Below are positions 5,161 to 9,208 of a stretch of 9,208 nt of DNA, one piece after another. The notes beneath the pieces were generated by a model. It did no database searches, was not told the origin of the DNA, and saw only the letters and a list, made by a program, of their open reading frames with translations. This stretch comes from Candidatus Omnitrophota bacterium (GTDB lineage: Bacteria > Omnitrophota > Koll11 > Gygaellales > Profunditerraquicolaceae): positions 1-9,208 of the forward strand of contig JAPLLP010000081.1 of the NCBI GenBank assembly GCA_026387515.1. Direction: 5' to 3'. The position numbers were made by a program, and so were the translations under genes. How positions within the stretch are numbered: position 1 is the first letter of the stretch; each line of letters opens with the position of its first letter.

Positions 5161-6118
5161 GCATTATCTAGAAGTGATCCTGGCTTTGCGCGAGCGAGGT
5201 TTAGAACCCGTCGTAACACTCCACCATTTCACTAATCCCCTATGGTTTGCCTTAAAATCCGGATGGCAGAATAAGGAGTCTGTCGGTTTTTTCTTGTCTT
5301 TTGTGGAGCGTTTGGTCGAGCATTTATGTCCTTACGTGCGTTTCTGGGTGACTATAAATGAACCGATGGTCTATGTATATCATGCTTACGCATTGGGTAT
5401 CTGGCCGCCACAGGAACGTTCGCTCAAAGTAGCAGAAGAAGTTAGCGATAACCTTCTCTCTGCCCACGTCGAGGCATATAGGTTAATACAGGCGATCTAT
5501 AAAAAGAAGAATCTGCCTTTGCCCATGGTAAGCCTAGCCCATAACCTGCAGGCATTTGTCGTCTGCAAGGATACCTTAAGGAACAGGATAGCGCTCAACT
5601 TAAGAAGCCAGCGCTTTAATTTTGAATTTATTAATAGGGCTATTAAAAATAAATCCCTGGATTTCCTGGGGATCAATTATTATAGCCGCAGCCTTGTGGA
5701 CACGAGGGGCTGGGGTATAAGTAATTTATTGTTAGATACCTGCATCAAAAATCACAGCGATCTTCCCAAAAACTCCATGGGGTGGGATATTTACCCGCAA
5801 GGCCTTTACGATTTATTACTAAGGTTAAAGAATTACGGCCTGCCTGTTTTTATCTTAGAAAACGGGATATGTACCGAAGAGGATGAATTGCGCTGGGATT
5901 TTATCCGCCGGCACGTTGAGGTTATGCATCAGGCAATGCAAAAGGGGGTAAATTTATTAGGGTATTTATACTGGTCGCTTTTGGATAATTTCGAGTGGGA
6001 TAAAGGTTTTTCTCCGCGGTTTGGATTGGTTGGCGTGGATTATCTTACCTTTAAGCGCACACCAAGATCTAGCGCCCAGAAATTTGCCCAGGTATGTAGA
6101 TCTGGGGTGTTGGAATGA
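5084..6118 (+). pseudogene. Glycoside hydrolase family 1 (beta-glucosidase), main C-terminal fragment
   Basis: Homology to GH1 starts at about 5147 (E-R-D-L-K-H-Y-L-E-V-I); the 21 codons from the ATG at 5084 are an out-of-frame reading of the N-terminal fragment. Catalytic parts of the barrel are present: V-T-L-H-H-F-T-N-P, the acid/base Glu in T-I-N-E-P (codon 5360-5362), N-Y-Y-S-R, the nucleophile Glu in L-E-N-G (codon 5858-5860), and Y-W-S-L-L-D-N-F-E-W near the C-terminus. The enzyme would release glucose or similar sugars from beta-linked oligosaccharides in the cytoplasm. As sequenced, roughly 20-25 residues including the R-F-S-x-E-W strand are missing and the frames disagree, so no active enzyme is expected. 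The stop overlaps the next ATG (ATGA). Confidence 0.86.
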
Positions 6119-6549
6119 ATAAAGATAACCTATTATTAGATATTCCCTTATTTGCGGGGTTATCCGAAGAGCAGCGCGGGATAATTTCCCAGAAGGCGGT
6201 CCTGGTTGAATATAAGAAGGGCGAGATCATATATAAAGAGGGCCATCCCGCAGATGCCTTTTCTTGTATCGTTTTAGGGCGGGTGGTCATTTATACCACG
6301 GATTCATCCGGTAGGGAGAATATCCTTGAATATCTTCATCGAGGTAAATACTTCGGCATAATTTCGCTTCTCACGGGCGATGCGCATTCGGTAACCGCCC
6401 GGGCCTTTAATGACTCACTAATAATAAAGATAACCAAAGAAGATTTTGACCTTATCTTAAAGACGATCCCCGTATTGGCCATTGATCTAAGCCGCACAGT
6501 GTCCCGCCGCCTGAAGAATAAGTACAGTCACCAGAAGACCATCTCATAA
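6115..6549 (+). CDS. Cyclic-nucleotide-binding-like (CRP/cNMP) domain; probable N-terminal part of a broken patatin fusion protein
   Basis: A 144-residue protein that is almost entirely one CNMP-binding beta-roll (residues 8-125), starting L-L-L-D-I-P-L-F-A-G-L-S-E-E-Q and followed by a helix rich in Arg/Lys. There is no helix-turn-helix, so it is not a CRP-type regulator by itself. In the phosphate-binding cassette (Y-F-G-I-I-S-L-L-T-G-D-A-H-S-V-T) the usual Glu after F-G is Ile82 and the usual Arg is His91, so canonical cyclic-nucleotide contacts are missing. It overlaps the glucosidase stop by 4 bases. The stop at 6547-6549 comes just where the next frame takes over with an ATPase lacking its first strand, so this is probably the front of one gene with the 6563-8029 frame. 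A genuine separate small protein is the alternative. Confidence 0.8.
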   Translation: MNKDNLLLDIPLFAGLSEEQRGIISQKAVLVEYKKGEIIYKEGHPADAFSCIVLGRVVIYTTDSSGRENILEYLHRGKYFGIISLLTGDAHSVTARAFNDSLIIKITKEDFDLILKTIPVLAIDLSRTVSRRLKNKYSHQKTIS

Positions 6550-6562
6550 GTCCGTACTTATA

Positions 6563-8029
6563 TTGGAGATCTGTCCAAAGGACAAACAGCCCGGCCTTGC
6601 TTATAAGCTGCAGATCGAACATGAGCCGGTTATCGCGGACAACTCCAGCAGCGAGTCCATAGATACGGCATCGATAAATAATTTTATCTCAAAGAGTAAA
6701 CTCGGCGTAGACCTGATCTGTTTCCGTTATGACCCAGACGACGCAAGCTCCATCAAAGCACTGGTGGCTATCCTTACGTTAATAGTAAACGATTACCATT
6801 ATATAATTCTGGACCTTCCGGCTAGCATGGATGAGTTTGTCATCCGGGCCCTGAATCAGTCCGATCAGGTGCATGTTTTGACCAGCCCGGAACCGGTAGA
6901 CCTGAAAAGCACGCGTTATCTGATCGAAAGATTGAAAAAGGATTTCGAGTTCCCCGAAGCAAAGATAAAGATCATTATTAACGAGTATAAATTCGCGAAA
7001 TTAAGCTATGAAGAGGAGATCGCCTTTTTAGGGCATGGCATATTCGCTACCCTTCCTAAAGTGGATTTCGCGCAAGAGGAGAATATAGTTTTAGAGGATT
7101 ACGGTTCCGAATACGCCAAAGTGACCCGCAGGATCTCGCGCCAGGTTGCGGAGTGCCAGGTGGGCCTGGCCTTGGGGGTAGGGGTAGGTTACGGATTTGG
7201 CCATATCGGGGTATTAAAGGTTATTGAGGAGGAAAAGATTCCCATTGATGTCATATCCGGCGCTTCCGTCGGGGCGATCATCGCCGGGCTCTGGGTGACC
7301 GGCAGGACCGCCAGTGAAATACTCGAGATTACTTCCCGGGAATTCAGAGAAAGAAAGTATGTCTGGCGGTTGGTAGATCTGACATTTTCTTCTATAGGGT
7401 TTATCAAAGGGAACCGCCTCTATAATTTCTTAAAGAAATATTTCGGTAATAAGACTTTTGAAGATATCAGGGTTCCTTTAAAGATCATTGCCAGCGATAT
7501 CCGTAGGAAAGAGCCGCGTGTCCTGGATAAGGGGTTGCTTGTGGATGCGATTATGGCCTCCTGCAGTATGCCGGGGGTATTCCATCCTTTTAGATTCAAG
7601 GATGAACTTCTTTTTGACGGGGGGATAATTAACCCCTTGCCTACAGAGGCATTGTTTAAAATGGGGGTAAAAAAGATCATCGCGGTAAATGTCACTCCTT
7701 CCCGCGAGGATATCGCCCGCCAGTTGGAAACAATGAGGCGCCAGATCGCGCTTTCCGGAGAGGCCTTAAGAAAAAGGCGGTGGTTCGATCTTAAACATTA
7801 TTTGAGGGGCAAGGTAAAAGATAATATCCTGGATGTAGTTTTTAGCAGCATAGAGGTTATGCAATCGGAGCTGGTGCAGAGAGAGGGGGAGCTGGCGGAT
7901 ATCATACTTCACCCGGATACCAACGGTCTGCATTGGATGGAGCTTCATCGGGCCAAGGAGTTTGCTAAAAGAGGGGAAGACGAGGCGCGCCGTCATCTTG
8001 ATAAGATATGGAAGATTATTAATGAGTAG
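6563..8029 (+). CDS. MinD-like ATPase remnant fused to a patatin-like phospholipase (probable 3' part of a broken gene)
   Basis: The frame is open from 6515; 6563 is only the first TTG and has no ribosome site. It opens S-H-K-S-V-L-I-L-E-I-C, like the second strand of a MinD/ParA-type ATPase. Y-H-Y-I-I-L-D-L-P-A-S (78-88, counted from TTG) and H-V-L-T-S-P-E-P-V-D (104-113) follow, but there is no Walker A loop. Residues 200-380 are a complete patatin (RssA/NTE-like) domain: Gly-rich oxyanion region G-V-G-V-G-Y-G-F-G-H-I-G (205-216), nucleophile Ser235 in G-A-S-V-G, and Asp352 in D-G-G. Patatins hydrolyse acyl ester bonds in membrane lipids. The C-terminal 110 residues are charged and helical. 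With the 6115 gene this resembles NTE-type lipases (cNMP-like domain plus patatin), with an ATPase inserted between. The lipase half could still be made, but no internal start is obvious. Confidence 0.87.
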   Translation: MEICPKDKQPGLAYKLQIEHEPVIADNSSSESIDTASINNFISKSKLGVDLICFRYDPDDASSIKALVAILTLIVNDYHYIILDLPASMDEFVIRALNQSDQVHVLTSPEPVDLKSTRYLIERLKKDFEFPEAKIKIIINEYKFAKLSYEEEIAFLGHGIFATLPKVDFAQEENIVLEDYGSEYAKVTRRISRQVAECQVGLALGVGVGYGFGHIGVLKVIEEEKIPIDVISGASVGAIIAGLWVTGRTASEILEITSREFRERKYVWRLVDLTFSSIGFIKGNRLYNFLKKYFGNKTFEDIRVPLKIIASDIRRKEPRVLDKGLLVDAIMASCSMPGVFHPFRFKDELLFDGGIINPLPTEALFKMGVKKIIAVNVTPSREDIARQLETMRRQIALSGEALRKRRWFDLKHYLRGKVKDNILDVVFSSIEVMQSELVQREGELADIILHPDTNGLHWMELHRAKEFAKRGEDEARRHLDKIWKIINE

Positions 8030-8044
8030 GCATGCTGCGTATAG

Positions 8045-8079
8045 CACCCCGCGCAGATAGGATTTGCGCGGGTGTTCGC
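8045..8079 (+). repeat. Hairpin repeat copy 3
   Basis: CACC (8045-8048) pairs with GGTG (8071-8074) and CGCGCA (8050-8055) with TGCGCG (8065-8070). One C (8049) is unpaired, the loop is GATAGGATT, and the tail is TTCGC. Its stem matches the outer nested copy near 4000, and its loop and tail match the inner one. Confidence 0.74.
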
Positions 8080-8087
8080 TACTGCTA

Positions 8088-8103
8088 CACCCGGCCCAGA
8101 TAG
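8088..8103 (+). repeat. Truncated hairpin repeat (left half only)
   Basis: CACCCGGCCCAGATAG reproduces the left arm and half the loop of the repeat family (compare copy 1, CACCCGGCCCAAATAG). It then breaks off into unrelated ACGCCCGGCGC with no matching right arm. It is either a partial copy or the remains of one interrupted by the next hairpin. Confidence 0.58.
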
Positions 8104-8123
8104 ACGCCCGGCGCTAAGCGTAT

Positions 8124-8157
8124 CACCCCCAATCCTATCGGATGGATTGGGGTTCGC
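8124..8157 (+). repeat. Hairpin repeat, variant copy in the leader of the 8179 lipoprotein gene
   Basis: A perfect 9-bp stem, CCCCAATCC (8127-8135) and GGATTGGGG (8144-8152), has loop TATCGGAT. It is preceded by CAC-like bases and followed by TTCGC, as in copies 2b and 3. The loop differs from GATAGGATT. It ends 7 bases before the AAGGAGG ribosome site of the next gene, so it would form in that leader and could affect translation. Confidence 0.6.
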
Positions 8158-8178
8158 ATTGCGAAGGAGGCAATAAAA

Positions 8179-8631
8179 ATGTTAAGACGCTATTGGGTAA
8201 TGCTGTCATTGGGTTTTAGCGTTATTGGGTTATGGGGGTGCGCGACTGTCGTCGATTTACCAAAAGGTTTTGCCGGGATCTCGACTAAGGTTTTGGAGGA
8301 CAGGCGGGGCGAGGCGCTGGCCAAGACATTCCACTACAATTATAACACCGGTTACGATAAGGCAAAAAAAATACTTAATAAGATGGGCTGCTATATCTAT
8401 ACCCAGAATTATAAAAAACACCTCATTGCCTTTTATCTATCGGAATCAGACACTACGCCGGTGGGAGTTTTTTTTAAAGAGGTGGATTTAGAGAATACAA
8501 AGGTTGAAGTCTCCTCGCCCAGCATTTCCGCTAAAGAATATATTGCCAAGAGATTCTTCGCCATAATGGCTGGCCTGCCTGACCCTGAAATGAAGAAAGA
8601 AAAAGCATCAGGTGTTGCTGTTAAGCCTTAA
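8179..8631 (+). CDS. Small lipoprotein of unknown function
   Basis: A 150-residue protein I cannot assign to a family. Residues 1-21 are a signal peptide (M-L-R-R-Y then a hydrophobic core) ending in lipobox L-W-G-C, so Cys21 would be lipidated and the protein anchored in the envelope. The mature part is soluble and mixed alpha/beta in appearance, about 110 residues, with one further Cys (in K-M-G-C-Y-I-Y) and a Lys/Glu-rich tail. The start is well defined by AAGGAGG at 8164-8170, 8 bases before ATG. A variant hairpin repeat lies in the leader. It ends 2 bases before hycI. A role in envelope biology is all the sequence supports. Confidence 0.85.
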   Translation: MLRRYWVMLSLGFSVIGLWGCATVVDLPKGFAGISTKVLEDRRGEALAKTFHYNYNTGYDKAKKILNKMGCYIYTQNYKKHLIAFYLSESDTTPVGVFFKEVDLENTKVEVSSPSISAKEYIAKRFFAIMAGLPDPEMKKEKASGVAVKP

Positions 8632-8633
8632 GT

Positions 8634-9101
8634 ATGCTATCCCATCTCAAGCAGCACCTTAATGGAAAAACGATCATTTTGGGTATCGGCAATACCCTGC
8701 AAAGCGATGACGCGGCAGGTTCGCTCCTGGCGAGCCGGCTGAGCGGTCGAGTGCCTTACCTTGTCTATGATGCCGGAGCTGATCCGGAGAACTATGTAGG
8801 TAAGATCATTAAGGATAAACCGGACAACATAGTCATTATTGATGCGGTGGACTTCGGAGCCTCCCCGGGAGAACTTAGGTTATTGGAGTCTGGTGATATA
8901 AAAACCGCGAATTTATATGCCACTCATAATGCTTCTATCTCTTTAACAATTAATTACTTGCAAAATAATTTGCCGGCGGATATAATTGTGTTATGTATCC
9001 AGCCAAAGAGGATTTCTTTCGGCGATAAGTTAAGCCCGGAAGTTGAAAATACGCTAAAAAAACTGGAGGAATGGTTTGTCGGAGCAGAAAAAAAGGGATA
9101 A
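8634..9101 (+). CDS. hycI: [NiFe]-hydrogenase maturation protease, HycI type (peptidase M52)
   Basis: A 155-residue protein that follows HycI nearly end to end: [13 protein letters not shown] (17-29), D-A-G-A-D-P-E-N (46-53), [14 protein letters not shown] (67-80), A-T-H-N (96-99) and C-I-Q-P-K. Expected nickel ligands are Asp26, an Asp in the 70-73 segment, and His98. The enzyme cuts the C-terminal tail off the hydrogenase large subunit after nickel insertion. HycI-type proteases serve group 4 enzymes such as hydrogenase 3, which fits the Mrp/ferredoxin operon 5 kb upstream. The ATG comes 2 bases after the lipoprotein stop with no clear ribosome site, so translation may be coupled. It overlaps the following gene by 26 bases. 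Confidence 0.93.
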   Translation: MLSHLKQHLNGKTIILGIGNTLQSDDAAGSLLASRLSGRVPYLVYDAGADPENYVGKIIKDKPDNIVIIDAVDFGASPGELRLLESGDIKTANLYATHNASISLTINYLQNNLPADIIVLCIQPKRISFGDKLSPEVENTLKKLEEWFVGAEKKG

Positions 9102-9208
9102 CTGGGGTTCGCGTTTAGGGATCATTATGGCAGTGGCGGGTTCTGCTATCGGCCTGGGAAATTTCCTGCGTTTCCCGGCCAAGGCCGCAACCAACGGCGG
9201 CGGGGCCT
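9076..9208 (+). CDS. Sodium:neurotransmitter symporter (NSS/SNF) family transporter, N-terminal part (runs off the window)
   Basis: The first 44 codons of a secondary transporter. The frame reads [19 protein letters not shown], then L-G-N-F-L-R-F-P and N-G-G-G-A, the diagnostic first helix and unwound Na+/substrate site of the LeuT fold (usual form: G-x-A-V-G-L-G-N-x-W-R-F-P, N-G-G-G-A). The likely start is TTG at 9076, because GGAGGA at 9065-9070 lies 5-6 bases before it; the next in-frame ATG, 9118, lies inside the first helix and would remove conserved residues. It overlaps the end of hycI. NSS proteins import amino acids or related compounds with Na+, which would suit a cell using a Na+ gradient; the substrate is unknown. 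Confidence 0.85.
   Translation, partial: MSEQKKRDNWGSRLGIIMAVAGSAIGLGNFLRFPAKAATNGGGA

Noticed and set aside
5152..7380. AGATCT occurs at 5152, 6065, 6098, 6567 and 7375, including near both gene lesions.
   Set aside because: It is 20 bases from the second junction and also present away from any lesion; five copies in 9 kb is only a mild excess, so I treat it as chance.
3944..8157. Hairpin repeats as integron attC sites or a CRISPR array.
   Set aside because: They lack the GTTRRRY/RYYYAAC core sites of attC, there is no integrase or cassette pattern, and spacing is irregular with no identical repeats and unique spacers.

Overview
The window is a gene-dense piece of a bacterial chromosome, nearly all coding on the + strand, with short intergenic gaps. 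The gene content suggests an uncultured anaerobe: Mrp-type antiporter subunits joined to a hydrogenase-type ferredoxin, a HycI-type [NiFe]-hydrogenase protease, a P-loop ATPase/patatin protein with an upstream cyclic-nucleotide-binding-like domain, and small lipoproteins. My best guess is Candidatus Omnitrophota (OP3, PVC group). That is inferred from gene combinations and protein style; no rRNA or other marker gene is present.

Region 1 (1-3302) is one tightly overlapping operon: the last residues of an MnhC-like subunit, then mnhD, mnhE, mnhF, mnhG and a NuoI/HycF-like protein with two 4Fe-4S motifs. This looks like the membrane-arm end of a group 4 respiratory, ion-pumping [NiFe] hydrogenase (Mbh/Ech-like). 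The catalytic subunits would lie outside the window, probably upstream. A PTS EIIA (PtsN-like) gene follows (3329-3808) and a good intrinsic terminator ends the unit near 3900.

Region 2 (3809-4959) holds a small lipoprotein with a peptidoglycan-binding domain (4096-4575). It is preceded by a strong sigma70-type promoter and a leader made of hairpin repeats. After it comes an apparently independent transcript of about 230 nt (promoter 4588, terminator 4852) that carries a clear cyclic-di-GMP-I (GEMM-I) aptamer inside a 13-bp closing stem.

Region 3 (4960-8029) is an operon of two broken genes. A glycoside hydrolase family 1 beta-glucosidase, apparently with a leaderless start, has lost a short conserved segment with a frame change near 5146. 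A gene that appears originally to have encoded cyclic-nucleotide-binding-like domain, MinD-like ATPase and patatin lipase has lost its Walker A segment with a frame change near 6545. Two such lesions within 1.4 kb are either real decay or assembly errors.

Region 4 (8030-9208) has a further cluster of the same hairpin repeats, a second small lipoprotein of unknown function, hycI, and the start of a sodium:neurotransmitter-symporter-family transporter that runs off the end.

The main undescribed structure is a dispersed hairpin repeat. It has the form CAC, one unpaired base, a variable stem, a loop close to GATAGGATT, the matching stem arm, then GTG (often GTGTTCGC). It occurs in all three larger intergenic gaps. 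Stem sequences differ between copies but remain paired, and one copy seems to sit inside another.
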